Position numbers and translations under genes: made by a program
Shown: one piece after another, positions 8,077 through 16,917 of the stretch
Layout: each line of letters starts with the position of its first letter
Numbering within the stretch: the first letter of the stretch is position 1
Origin: Acidobacteriota bacterium
Lineage (GTDB): Bacteria > Acidobacteriota > Blastocatellia > Pyrinomonadales > Pyrinomonadaceae
DNA length: 53,380 bases
Reading direction: 5' to 3'
Assembly (NCBI GenBank): GCA_019247455.1
Contig: JAFAOW010000247.1
Location: 1 to 53,380, forward strand
Notes under the pieces: generated by a model
Seen by the model: only the letters and a program-made list of their open reading frames with translations
Told to the model about the DNA's origin: nothing
The model's database searches: none

Positions 8077-8892
8077 TTGAATCAACAAAAAGCCATGATG
8101 TACACATCGACACTAAAGCGCGGTCTTGCGATAACGGTATTTGCATTAGCCCTGCTAGCGGGCGCCGGCCACTTGAGCCGTGCGAACGCTCAGGCAGGCG
8201 GCAGGGATCCCTTCGCAAAGCCGAGCTTCATGAAGCCGAAGAAAGTTGTTCCCGTGACGCCGGGCAAAGGCGTGGGCGCCGCCGGCGCAGGTCCGGCGGT
8301 ACCTGTTAACTACGGCCCGCCACCGATCGAAGCTCGCATAGACTATTTCAAATCCCTGCGAGAAAGGGCCGTTGCGGAAGGCAAGCCGCTTCCAAAGGTT
8401 ACGAGCGTGCTCACGCTTAGTGAGATGGCCGTTTCTGGGATCTTCAAGACAAGCCGCGGTTGGGCGGCGATGGTCGAAGCCACACCGATAAAGCTCTCGT
8501 ATACGATCTACCCCGGAGAAAAATTCTTCGATGGACAACTCGTCGCCGTAGAAGAAAACCAACTCGTCTTTCGCAAAGTGACGAAGGTCGGCGAAGGCAA
8601 ATTCGTGGCTTCGGTCGAAAACAAACAACTGCAGAAGTATTCGCAGAAGGCGCAGATCGAAGGTACGGCACCGAGTCAGCCGGCTGAGAAGGCGACCGAG
8701 GTAGCGCAGGCAGCACCGCCGTCGGCTAAAGGCGGAAAGCCGAGCCCCAACGCAAAGCTGCCGGTGAACCCGTTTCTGTCCCCGGTCGATGAAATGAACA
8801 ATCAGCCCCCCGCAAAGCCCTCAGACGACAAAGCAAAGAAGACTGGGAAAAAGCCCGCCACAAAAGTTGCAAAGAATACGGAGCCCAAATAA
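8077..8892 (+). CDS. pilP: Type IV pilus periplasmic protein PilP
   Basis: A periplasmic or lipid-free linker between the PilNO platform and the PilQ secretin. The frame opens at TTG 8077; ATG at 8095 or 8098 is an equally good start and no strong ribosome site decides between them. A signal peptide ends near SRANAQAGG; there is no lipobox cysteine, unlike many PilP lipoproteins. The HR-domain signature of PilP is present: GRDPF near residue 43, LSEMAVSGIF, GWAAMVEATPIKLSYTIYPG and DGQLVAVEENQLVFRK. The C-terminal third is Lys/Pro/Ala-rich and probably disordered. It is 271 residues from the TTG, longer than the usual 170-180 because of the tail and an inserted Gly/Pro stretch near residue 65. 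Confidence 0.9.
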   Translation: MNQQKAMMYTSTLKRGLAITVFALALLAGAGHLSRANAQAGGRDPFAKPSFMKPKKVVPVTPGKGVGAAGAGPAVPVNYGPPPIEARIDYFKSLRERAVAEGKPLPKVTSVLTLSEMAVSGIFKTSRGWAAMVEATPIKLSYTIYPGEKFFDGQLVAVEENQLVFRKVTKVGEGKFVASVENKQLQKYSQKAQIEGTAPSQPAEKATEVAQAAPPSAKGGKPSPNAKLPVNPFLSPVDEMNNQPPAKPSDDKAKKTGKKPATKVAKNTEPK

Positions 8893-8940
8893 CGCTCTGA
8901 TGCCTCGTCCATACCGGACACCCTTACTTACGGAGGAAAC

Positions 8941-10581
8941 ATGAAGTCCCTTAACCAAATCATCAATACAGCGGCCAAAGCGGTATTCGCTATTCTACTA
9001 GCAGCTGTATTCGCTCTCTCGATCTCCGGTCAAAAAGTCGACCCGGGGAACCAGGGCAAACATTACGGCGAGCCTGGATTCGTAGGTGAGCCGATCGACC
9101 TGAATGTCGTAAATGCCGATATCCGCGACATCCTCAGCTACATCACGGACCAGTACGGCATAAACTTCGTCATGGACAAATCGGTGAAGGACGTACCCGT
9201 GACGGTCAAGATAAAGGACGTTCCTTGGAATCTGGCCTTGGATTCGATCCTCCAGGCTCAAGAATTGGGAATCCAGGTCAACGGAAATATTCTTCGTGTT
9301 GCTGATAACAAGACTTTGGCTGCTGAGGGAGAGCTGTTTAGAGAAAAGCAGAATAATGCCCTTGATACATCACCTCTCATCACAGAATTCATTCGTCTGA
9401 ACTACGCCTCCGCAGCGGGAAGCACATCGCCCGGCGGACCTTCCGCCGGTACGGCTGTAAGCGGCGCAGGCGGCTCGAATTCTGGGGCGGCCGCCGGCGC
9501 AAGCGGCGGCGACGGGCTGCTTCCGATCATCCGCCGTCGGCTGTCCCGCCGCGGTTCGATCGAGACCGATTCCCGCAGCAACTCTTTGATCATCACGGAT
9601 GTTGCGGCGAACATCGCAGCCATCAAACAGCTTGTCGCTATTCTTGACCAGCCCGAGCCGCAAGTCGAGATCGAGGCTCGCATCGTTGTTGCTTCACGCA
9701 ACTTTAGCCGCGACATCGGTGTCCAGCTTGCCGCCCTGCTCACCGGGAACGGTGCCGGAGGTCAGGGTGGTACACTTCCGGGTACCATTACCGCGCCGGC
9801 AAACGTACCGGCTACTCAGCCGAACAACAATCTCCTTTCGCAGCTTGCGAATTCGGTCATCGGTTTCACGACCGGTAAGATCGGTACGTTCCAGCTTAAC
9901 GGGCTTATCACTGCGGGCGAGCAGAAAGGGCAGGCGAAGGTCATAGCGACGCCGAGGATCACAACTTTGAATAACCGCTCGGCCGAGATCAAGAGCGGAA
10001 CAAAGATCCCTATCACGACAGTTCAGCCGGGTGCATCCTCTGGCGGCGCGGTTATCGCGACGACAACTTACGTCGATGTCCCTCTTCGTCTCCAGATAAT
10101 CCCGCAGATCACCGAGGCAGGTACCGTCATCCTGAAGGTCACCGCAGAGAACGCCTCAACTGCGACCATAGTAGGCAACGTTGCCCCGGCCATCAACAAC
10201 CAGAGTATGACGACGGAGGTTACCGTACCTGACGGCGGGACGACCGTTGTAGGCGGTGTGTTGTTTGATGACGAAAGGACCACGCAAGACAGGACGCCGG
10301 GGCTTTCGAGCGTACCCGTTCTCGGCAATCTTTTCAAGAGAAAGGGAACTCAGCGCAATACCAACGAGATCCTCTTCTTCATTACGCCGAGGATTACGCG
10401 TCCCGACTTCGCAGGCGCCACCGTGACTCCGAAGTCAACAACGGTCATTCAACCGGTACCGATGGGCAACCCTCCCTCTAACTCGTCGCCGACGCCTGAG
10501 TCGACCACGCCCGTACTGCTTCAGGCCGCTCCGCAGATGATACGGCCCGAACCTGCGGCAACACCTAAGCAGCCCGAATAA
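8941..10581 (+). CDS. pilQ: Type IV pilus secretin PilQ
   Basis: The outer-membrane secretin channel for the pilus; 546 residues, shorter than many PilQ proteins. The start follows a strong ribosome site, CGGAGGAAAC. A signal peptide ends near residue 30. An STN-like N0 domain follows (about 45-120; IDLNVVNADIRDILSYI, VPVTVKIKDVPWNLALDSIL). A single N1 secretin domain (about 135-240) is interrupted by a Gly/Ser/Ala-rich insert at about 155-190. The secretin pore domain (about 240-490) has VEIEARIVVASRNFSRDIGV and ends with VPVLGNLFKRKG plus EILFFITPRITRP. No AMIN domain is visible, so peptidoglycan attachment may differ. A Pro/Ser/Thr-rich tail closes the protein and a terminator follows. Confidence 0.95.
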   Translation: MKSLNQIINTAAKAVFAILLAAVFALSISGQKVDPGNQGKHYGEPGFVGEPIDLNVVNADIRDILSYITDQYGINFVMDKSVKDVPVTVKIKDVPWNLALDSILQAQELGIQVNGNILRVADNKTLAAEGELFREKQNNALDTSPLITEFIRLNYASAAGSTSPGGPSAGTAVSGAGGSNSGAAAGASGGDGLLPIIRRRLSRRGSIETDSRSNSLIITDVAANIAAIKQLVAILDQPEPQVEIEARIVVASRNFSRDIGVQLAALLTGNGAGGQGGTLPGTITAPANVPATQPNNNLLSQLANSVIGFTTGKIGTFQLNGLITAGEQKGQAKVIATPRITTLNNRSAEIKSGTKIPITTVQPGASSGGAVIATTTYVDVPLRLQIIPQITEAGTVILKVTAENASTATIVGNVAPAINNQSMTTEVTVPDGGTTVVGGVLFDDERTTQDRTPGLSSVPVLGNLFKRKGTQRNTNEILFFITPRITRPDFAGATVTPKSTTVIQPVPMGNPPSNSSPTPESTTPVLLQAAPQMIRPEPAATPKQPE

Positions 10582-10604
10582 AGCTGCATTGTTTCCTTCG
10601 AAAT

Positions 10605-10636
10605 CCGCCGGACCAAAATGGTTCGGCGGTTTTTTG
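10605..10636 (+). terminator. Rho-independent terminator after pilQ
   Basis: A 10-bp stem (10605-10614 with 10620-10629, one G-U pair), a 5-nt loop AAAAT, then a T-run TTTTTTG. It lies 24 bp after the pilQ stop and closes the pil operon. Confidence 0.9.
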
Positions 10637-10832
10637 TTTTGTTATATGTCCCGGAGAAGCTGACGTCGGATCAAGATCTTTCGGCGTAGGAACGAATTTG
10701 CCGCCCGACTACCCACCTCGAACAAAGCTCGTATACATCGGTTGCGGAAACCACTATTATTGAGGAAAGACAATTTCACGCACGCCGTGCGGTGACAGGC
10801 GATTCCCAAAAGCACGGCACCCAGTCGACAAA

Positions 10833-12833
10833 ATGAGCAGTTCCAAGCCCGGACTAAAAAGTGACGAGTCGAGCCAGATGATCTTCGGTCCGAACGGGCT
10901 CATTTCAAAGTTTCACGACCAATATGAATACCGCGACGGCCAAATAAAGATGGCCGAGGCCATCGCGGCTTCCTTTAGAGAAAAAAAGCACGTCCTGGTC
11001 GAAGCCGGCACGGGCACCGGAAAGACCCTTGCTTATCTCGTTCCCGCGATCGAGCAGGCCCTATCTACTAATAGACGCGTGGTCATCTCCACGGGCACCA
11101 AGAACCTGCAGGAGCAGCTGATGGAAAAGGATATTCCTTTTCTGCAAAAGGCCCTCCCGAAGAAATTCGCTGCCGCGTATATGAAGGGCCGCTCCAACTA
11201 CGCGTGTATCTACCGCCTGCACAAGGCGGACGATCAGCCGATCCTCGACGGGATGGAAGAGATCGGGTACTTTCGCGAGGTCCGAGAATGGGCACGTGGA
11301 ACCCTCACGGGCGACCGGGCGGAATTGACCGACCTCCCTGAGAATCTGCCTTTTTGGACGCGTGTGAATGCCAAGAGCGAAACCTGTATCGGCCAGAAAT
11401 GCCCCGATTTCGAGCCGTGCTTCATCTCACGAATGCGCGCCCGCGCGGATGACGCGGAGATCGTCATCGTAAATCATCATCTTTTTTTTGCGGACCTGAG
11501 CGTCCGGGGGAACCAGTTCGGTAAGGTCATACCTGACTATGGCGCGGTGATCTTTGACGAGGCCCATCTGATAGAGGACATCGCAGCGGATTATTTCGGA
11601 TTTCAAGTGTCGAATTTTCAGTTGGACGAATTGGTCCGCGACACCTCGATCCTTCCCATCGCGGATGCGATAGCGAACGCGTCCATAATGAAGACCGCTG
11701 CGAAGGTGGCAGGGTTATCTGAGCAATTCTGGCTGCGTTTCAAGCAGGCCCGCGATGCTGAGGGACGCTTTCCTCTGCAGGCCGACGCGCTTGCGTATCG
11801 CGGGGCGGGCGGTGAGGAGCATCCAACCGCGCTCGGAGAGTCTTATGTGGCTCTCGACAAGTCGCTCGGGCAGCTGGAGACGCAGATCGACGTCTTCTCG
11901 GAAAGGATCCCGGAAGCCGAGAGTGTGGTTCGCCGAATTCGCCAGGCGCGCTTCGACCTCGGCTTTATCGTCAAGCAGGCCGACACGAATTTCGTCTATT
12001 GGCTTGAGCGGCGTGGCCGCGGCATTTTCCTGCAAGCTTCGCCGGTCGACGTTTCGCAATTATTGCAGGAAAAACTTTTCGATAAAGTGGAGACCGTCGT
12101 GCTGACTTCAGCAACTCTTTCGGCCAACGGCAGTTTCAATTTTATCCGCGACCGGCTGGGCCTCGCCTCGGCTAAGACGAATACGCTGATCGCCCCTTCC
12201 TCGTTCGATCACGAGCGCCAGGCGATCCTTTACCTGCCAAAAGGAATGCCGGACCCTCGTTCGCCCGAGTTTACGCGCGTCGCCGCCAACGAGATCGTTC
12301 GTATTGTTCAGGCGACCGAAGGACATGCATTTGTGCTCTGCACCAGCAATCAATCGATGGCCGCCTTGTACGAGCTTGTTTCGTCGCGGATCGACTACCC
12401 ATGTTTGCTCCAGGGCACTATGTCGAAAGCGGGATTGCTTGATAAATTCCGCTCGACTCGAAACGCTATCCTTTTTGCGACCTCAAGTTTCTGGCAGGGT
12501 GTTGACGTCCGCGGCGAACAGCTTTCCTGCGTGATCATCGACAAGCTCCCCTTCGCCGTGCCGACCGATCCGCTCGTCGCCGCCCGCTCCAAATTTATCG
12601 AGGATAACGGCGGCCGCTCATTCTTTGACTACAGCGTCCCGCAGGCGATCATCGCTCTTAAACAGGGAATTGGCCGTCTCATACGCAGCAAGACCGACCG
12701 TGGTGTCATTGCGATCCTCGATCCACGTCTTCGGACAAAAGGCTACGGCCGTGATTTCTTGAACTCACTACCACGGATGAGAATTACCGCCGAGTTAGAT
12801 GACGTTGCCCAGATCGTGCACCATTCGGTATGA
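10833..12833 (+). CDS. dinG: DinG/YoaA-type ATP-dependent DNA helicase (XPD-like, Fe-S)
   Basis: A 666-residue superfamily 2 5'-3' helicase acting on forked or R-loop DNA. Walker A is VEAGTGTGKTLAYL (about residues 56-69) and Walker B/DEAH is AVIFDEAHLIED (about 237-248). Four cysteines between them fit an XPD-type 4Fe-4S cluster (NYACIYR near 124, then ETCIGQKCPDFEPCF at about 183-197). C-terminal helicase motifs include LTSATLSANGSF, SFWQGVDVRGEQL and GIGRLIRSKTDRG. Length and order match DinG/YoaA. No strong ribosome site precedes the ATG; the 250-bp gap upstream holds the pilQ terminator and nothing else I recognise. Its stop overlaps the next start (ATGA). Confidence 0.92.
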   Translation: MSSSKPGLKSDESSQMIFGPNGLISKFHDQYEYRDGQIKMAEAIAASFREKKHVLVEAGTGTGKTLAYLVPAIEQALSTNRRVVISTGTKNLQEQLMEKDIPFLQKALPKKFAAAYMKGRSNYACIYRLHKADDQPILDGMEEIGYFREVREWARGTLTGDRAELTDLPENLPFWTRVNAKSETCIGQKCPDFEPCFISRMRARADDAEIVIVNHHLFFADLSVRGNQFGKVIPDYGAVIFDEAHLIEDIAADYFGFQVSNFQLDELVRDTSILPIADAIANASIMKTAAKVAGLSEQFWLRFKQARDAEGRFPLQADALAYRGAGGEEHPTALGESYVALDKSLGQLETQIDVFSERIPEAESVVRRIRQARFDLGFIVKQADTNFVYWLERRGRGIFLQASPVDVSQLLQEKLFDKVETVVLTSATLSANGSFNFIRDRLGLASAKTNTLIAPSSFDHERQAILYLPKGMPDPRSPEFTRVAANEIVRIVQATEGHAFVLCTSNQSMAALYELVSSRIDYPCLLQGTMSKAGLLDKFRSTRNAILFATSSFWQGVDVRGEQLSCVIIDKLPFAVPTDPLVAARSKFIEDNGGRSFFDYSVPQAIIALKQGIGRLIRSKTDRGVIAILDPRLRTKGYGRDFLNSLPRMRITAELDDVAQIVHHSV

Positions 12834-13429
12834 AGGAGTTTGGTCTTCTTATAACTTGTGTTCTAGCGGCGGCTTCGAGCCTTGCGGCACAGACGATGCC
12901 TGAACTCCGCAGCGAACTTCTCCAGATGGTCGACCGGGATCAGAAGGCTCGCGACGCGTGCGGCGCAGGAACTACGGATGACCAAATGAAATGCTTTATG
13001 AGGGCGGGCGAAGAGGTTGACCGGCCGAACACCAAGCGGATCAACGAGATCTTTGCGCAACTCGGATTTCCGACGGTTGTGCTGGTCGGTTCGGACGGGG
13101 TCAAAGCATTCATCCTTCTGATGCAGCATTCAGGTGACATACCTTTGAGAAAGAAGAGTCAGGCTGGGATGAAAAAGGCATTCAACGCCCGCGTGATCTC
13201 GGTAAGCGAGTACACGACCTTGATCGATCGTCTCCTTGTCCATCAGGGTAAGCCGCAGATTTACGGCTCCAATTTTGAAATGAAGGACGGAAGGCTTGTT
13301 ATGAGTCCGGCAAAGGACCTCAAGAAGCTCGACAAACGGCGAAAGAAGATTGGTTTACCGCCCATTGCGGATTACGTAAAGATGCTAAAGGACGCCTATA
13401 ATTTTGAAGTGGTCGCTCCGACACCGTAA
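12830..13429 (+). CDS. Secreted DUF6624-like protein
   Basis: A 199-residue exported protein coupled to the helicase gene by an ATGA overlap. The signal peptide is about 20 residues and ends in SSLAAQT. The mature part begins MPELRSELLQMVDRDQ, continues with NTKRINEIFAQLGFP and VLVGSDGVKAFILLMQHSGD, and ends with a basic segment and IGLPPIADYVKMLK. This order (acidic D-Q helix, I-I.khGwP-like stretch, LLvQHsd-like stretch, GLPpi) is how I recognise the DUF6624 family. Its biochemical function is unknown. The genetic link to a cytoplasmic helicase is probably only shared transcription. Confidence 0.78.
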   Translation: MKEFGLLITCVLAAASSLAAQTMPELRSELLQMVDRDQKARDACGAGTTDDQMKCFMRAGEEVDRPNTKRINEIFAQLGFPTVVLVGSDGVKAFILLMQHSGDIPLRKKSQAGMKKAFNARVISVSEYTTLIDRLLVHQGKPQIYGSNFEMKDGRLVMSPAKDLKKLDKRRKKIGLPPIADYVKMLKDAYNFEVVAPTP

Positions 13430-13434
13430 ACGAA

Positions 13435-13818
13435 ATGCCCGCTTTCTACGAGGTAATGATCGAGCGTAATTTCTCATCCGCGCACCAGCTTCGCGGGTAC
13501 AAAGGGAAATGCGAGAATCTGCACGGGCACAACTACAAGGTCGAGATCTTTGCAAAGGGTGAGGAGTTGAACAACATTGGCCTGTTGATCGATTTCGCCG
13601 ATCTCAAAACCGCGGCGGATGAGATCGTTAAGTACCTCGATCACCGCAACATCAACGAGCTGCCGCCTTTTGACGAGGAGCTCAATCCCTCGGCCGAGAA
13701 CCTAGCTCGTTACTTCCTCGAGTATCTCAACACCCGCATCGTTGACGAACGAGTAAAAGTTTACAAGGTACGCTGCTACGAGACTCCCACGAGCGTCGCC
13801 ACCTACCAGGTCGACTGA
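13435..13818 (+). CDS. queD: 6-carboxy-5,6,7,8-tetrahydropterin synthase (QueD/PTPS family)
   Basis: Converts dihydroneopterin triphosphate to 6-carboxytetrahydropterin in queuosine/7-deazaguanine synthesis. It is 127 residues, typical of QueD. Zinc ligands are His17 (SSAHQL), His30 and His32 (LHGHNY). The catalytic Cys26 (GKCENLHGH), Asp69-His70 (YLDHRNIN) and Glu116 (CYETPTS) are all present, so the enzyme should be active. It starts 5 bp after the DUF6624 gene and overlaps the convergent glycosyltransferase gene by 16 bp at its end. No other queuosine genes are in the window. Confidence 0.95.
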   Translation: MPAFYEVMIERNFSSAHQLRGYKGKCENLHGHNYKVEIFAKGEELNNIGLLIDFADLKTAADEIVKYLDHRNINELPPFDEELNPSAENLARYFLEYLNTRIVDERVKVYKVRCYETPTSVATYQVD

Positions 13819-14933
13819 CCTAGCTTGGCTATCTTCTCTGCGATATCAAATGCAGCATTGGGCCGCGCGAATTTCAGTGCATTCGCCCGCATTGTTTCTA
13901 GCCTCTGTTTGTCATTGATGAGCTGCTCGATCTTATACCCAAGCGTCGCAGGGTTATTCGATCGGATCGCGCAGCCTTGCTCCAATAAATGGTCGGAATT
14001 TCGCTCTTCCTGGCCGGGAATGGGATCCGCGATCACAAATACAAGACCTTTGGCGAGGGCCTCGCACGTGGTCAAGCCACCTGGCTTGCCAACTATGAGG
14101 TCCGAGGCGCTCATATACTCATCCATTTCACGTGTGTATTCCACGGGAATGATCTTCACCAGACTTGCAGCGGAGATATCCCTCTCGAGCTTTGCTTTCA
14201 ATTCCTCGTTCCTGCCGCACATGGCGAGCACCTGCACCGGCCGCTGGATGGATCGAAGGGAATCCAAAAGTCCATCGATCTTTCCGACCCCAAATCCCCC
14301 GAGCGAGAGGATCACGGTCGGAATGTCGGCGTCCAGTCCGTACTTCGCACACATTTCGCCCTTCGACTTTCTTTCCGCGAATTTCGGATCGATCGGAATG
14401 CCTGAGACTGTTATCTTGTCGGGCGGACAGCCGAGCGATTCGAGGTAGATCCGCGTTTCATCGAGTGCTACGAAGTAATGCTCGTAGTTGCGACACAGCC
14501 ACATCGCGTGCATGTCGAGGTCAGTCACAACGATCGCCTGGGGGGTCGTCAGCTTGCCGTGGCCCTTTAGGTCAGAGATGATCTCGGCGGGGAGAAAGTG
14601 CGTGCAGACTATCCAGTCTGGGTCGTGATCGCGGACCATCTTTACGAAAGGCCTTGTGTTGAGCTTGTCGAAGAAAAGGCGGCGCTTCTCGTTCTTCCAC
14701 GGCTCGTCGAGCTTGTCGTACATCCACCCCAGCACCTCGGGCATGCCATTCACAAGATCGATGTACGCGTTGCTGTACAGACGCCGAAAGAGAGGGTTCG
14801 TGAATTTCAGCACATCCTCATGCCGCACTTCTCGGGCGATGCCTTTAATTAGAAATGCTTTTTTCAGTGCTTCAGCAGCAGTTGTATGGCCGTTACCGAC
14901 CGATGCGGAGAGAACGAGGATTCGACTGAGCAT
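13803..14933 (-). CDS. GT28-type diacylglycerol glycosyltransferase (MGDG synthase/UgtP-like)
   Basis: A 376-residue membrane-associated glycosyltransferase likely to transfer a hexose from a UDP-sugar to diacylglycerol. The N-terminal MGDG_synth domain shows ILVLSASVGNGHTTAAEAL (residues 5-23, the GxGH acceptor loop), HEDVL, CTHFLPAEIISDL and VVTDLDMHAMWL. The C-terminal nucleotide-sugar domain shows ILSLGGFGVGKIDGLL, VLAMCGRNEELK, MSASDLIVGKPGGLTTCEALA (the G-G-x-T sugar-binding motif) and DPIPGQEERNSDHL. Length matches UgtP/MGDG synthase. tRNA-Pro lies just upstream on the same strand. MurG is excluded by the N-terminal domain. Confidence 0.9.
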   Translation of the reverse strand: MLSRILVLSASVGNGHTTAAEALKKAFLIKGIAREVRHEDVLKFTNPLFRRLYSNAYIDLVNGMPEVLGWMYDKLDEPWKNEKRRLFFDKLNTRPFVKMVRDHDPDWIVCTHFLPAEIISDLKGHGKLTTPQAIVVTDLDMHAMWLCRNYEHYFVALDETRIYLESLGCPPDKITVSGIPIDPKFAERKSKGEMCAKYGLDADIPTVILSLGGFGVGKIDGLLDSLRSIQRPVQVLAMCGRNEELKAKLERDISAASLVKIIPVEYTREMDEYMSASDLIVGKPGGLTTCEALAKGLVFVIADPIPGQEERNSDHLLEQGCAIRSNNPATLGYKIEQLINDKQRLETMRANALKFARPNAAFDIAEKIAKLGQSTW

Positions 14934-14991
14934 ATGAGAAAAGGTGCAAGAGCGACTCTATCACTCTTACACCTTACCTTTCTGATCAAAA

Positions 14992-15068
<77 letters not shown>

Positions 15069-15139
15069 ATAAGTCAATGTATGAGTGTAGGTGACGTCCT
15101 ACAGCAAGTCAACCGAATGCCGCCGAAGTCGCAACCACG

Positions 15140-15841
15140 TCAGCGGGTGGGCTCTTCGTTTTCCTCGGAACTACGCCCAAGTTTATGTCTAAAAAACTCG
15201 ATGATCGGCGGCAGCAGGGAAATGAACACGACGATTATGACCACCTTCTCGATATGGTCCTCGAGTTTGATCCCAAACGCATTCTCGATCACAGTCCCCA
15301 GAAAATATCCCGCGAGGACCATGGTCATGATCCAGAGAAAACCGCCAACAATGCTAAATGGCAAAAAGCGCGAATACGGCATCTCTGCGGCGCCTACTAC
15401 AAGCGGTGCGAAGGTCCGGACTATTGGAACGAATCGGGCCAGCACGACCGTCTTCACGCCATATTTCTCAAAAAAATCGTGCGCCTTCTGCACGCGGCTC
15501 GGCTTAAAGATGCGGGATGATTCTCGATTGAAAAGCGTCTTGCCCATCCACCTTCCGGTCCAGTAACCCGTGCTGTCTCCGAGCACCGATCCGGCAAAAA
15601 ACGCGATGAGCACAAAAATAACGTTAAGCTGATCAGGCAGCGTTCTTGCCATTAGTCCGCTTACAACAAGCAGTGAATCACCTGGCAAAAAGAAGCCTAC
15701 CGCAAGCCCGGTCTCCGCAAACACAACAAATCCGAGTCCGAGATAAACGAACGGACCAAACAGGCCGAGCATCCATTCGATCAGCAACTTGGGATTAAGA
15801 AAGTCTTTTATCTGGTAAAAAAGATCGCCGGCAGATGCCAT
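15140..15841 (-). CDS. DedA family inner-membrane protein
   Basis: A polytopic SNARE-associated/DedA (VTT) family protein; members flip or transport lipids such as undecaprenyl phosphate. I take ATG at 15841 (233 residues); a TTG 27 nt upstream is in frame but neither start has a clear ribosome site. Family motifs are VVFAETGLAVGFFLPGDSLL (E-T-G and F/LPGDS), the cytoplasmic GKTLFNRESSRIFKPSRV, and the amphipathic hairpin ARFVPIVRTFAPLVVGAAEM with its conserved arginines, then three C-terminal membrane helices. The exact substrate is not readable. Confidence 0.9.
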   Translation of the reverse strand: MASAGDLFYQIKDFLNPKLLIEWMLGLFGPFVYLGLGFVVFAETGLAVGFFLPGDSLLVVSGLMARTLPDQLNVIFVLIAFFAGSVLGDSTGYWTGRWMGKTLFNRESSRIFKPSRVQKAHDFFEKYGVKTVVLARFVPIVRTFAPLVVGAAEMPYSRFLPFSIVGGFLWIMTMVLAGYFLGTVIENAFGIKLEDHIEKVVIIVVFISLLPPIIEFFRHKLGRSSEENEEPTR

Positions 15842-15899
15842 AAGAATGCTTCGCCCAGAGCAGGCCAAGCCGGAATGGTATCAAATCGTAACCTGCTTT

Positions 15900-16871
15900 C
15901 TAAAATGCGCCGATGAATGGAAACATCGGTGGGAACATTCCGGGACCCGTCGGGCGCGGCCTTCTCGCCATCACAGGTGTGCCTCGAAAGCATCCGATCG
16001 AATACGGATATTCCCGTGTCGCATGATAGTGATACATCACGACAAGTTTACCGTCCCACATGATCTCATGCGTGTGGCCGTGACATTCGTCAAGGTCTGC
16101 GTCCGTCAACTCTTTGCCGTCTTCACCGTATCGGCCATAAATGCCAAAACCGTCAAGAGCATACCCAAATAGTTCAGAATGCTGGCCCTTATGGTCTGCT
16201 TCGAGGCATCGCGAGAGACTATGATAGTGATACTGGCCCTCTCGCTGCGGATGCCCGTCGCATTTGTCTTGTATCTCATGGGCGACGGCATCGCGGCCCA
16301 TTTCATCGACAGCGTTGAATATAGCAACGCCCGACCGCATCACCCCGATCATTCCCATCGGAACGCAGCTTGGATTCACGGCAACGGCCGGAACAAGCGG
16401 GAGGGTAAACACTATTTCGGTCTGCCGGATAGAGTTGGGGTTACGGTCGTAGTTGAAAGCGTCATCCGTCTGCGGGATCGGAAATGTACCGGTGCTGTGA
16501 TCGGGCAGCCCATTCCCGTTCAGCTTCCGCTTGTCGCCCTCGACCGTGATCGAGTAACGGTAATTGTCCCATTTCACGTCGCCGCTGACTATAGGTTTCG
16601 AAGTTGCATCCCAGGTGCCATCACTATGGATCCACGCACCGTCCCGAAATGCACCGCGGCCGCCGCCGAAGCGCGATTCGCATGGCATCAAATAACCCTT
16701 TGCGGGCTTGTCAGAGAGCTTGCCATCGCCGATAGGCAAGTTTTTCGGATTGAGCGGGTCGCCATGGCCTTGATCCTTGATAGAAGGCTTTTGCCCATGA
16801 ATAAATGCCGAACCGGCAAGAAACGTGCCCGCAGCAGCGATCGCAATAATGATGAGATGAGTGCGCGTCAT
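15900..16871 (-). CDS. Secreted YHYH-domain protein
   Basis: A 323-residue exported protein. The signal peptide is about 26 residues ending near FIHGQ. The YHYH domain (about 90-300) carries two signature motifs, QYHYHSLSRCL and MYHYHATREYPY, and several conserved Cys/His/Asp residues around DKCDGHPQ and DECHGHTHEI, which suggest metal binding. YGRYGEDGKELTDADLDEC is also characteristic. The C-terminus is Pro/Gly-rich. The function of YHYH proteins is unknown; they occur as secreted proteins in marine and soil bacteria. It lies 46 bp downstream of pcm on the same strand. Confidence 0.87.
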   Translation of the reverse strand: MTRTHLIIIAIAAAGTFLAGSAFIHGQKPSIKDQGHGDPLNPKNLPIGDGKLSDKPAKGYLMPCESRFGGGRGAFRDGAWIHSDGTWDATSKPIVSGDVKWDNYRYSITVEGDKRKLNGNGLPDHSTGTFPIPQTDDAFNYDRNPNSIRQTEIVFTLPLVPAVAVNPSCVPMGMIGVMRSGVAIFNAVDEMGRDAVAHEIQDKCDGHPQREGQYHYHSLSRCLEADHKGQHSELFGYALDGFGIYGRYGEDGKELTDADLDECHGHTHEIMWDGKLVVMYHYHATREYPYSIGCFRGTPVMARRPRPTGPGMFPPMFPFIGAF

Positions 16872-16917
16872 ATGTCCTCGAATAAAGGACGCGCAGCGGA
16901 AACATTCGGTCGCAAGT

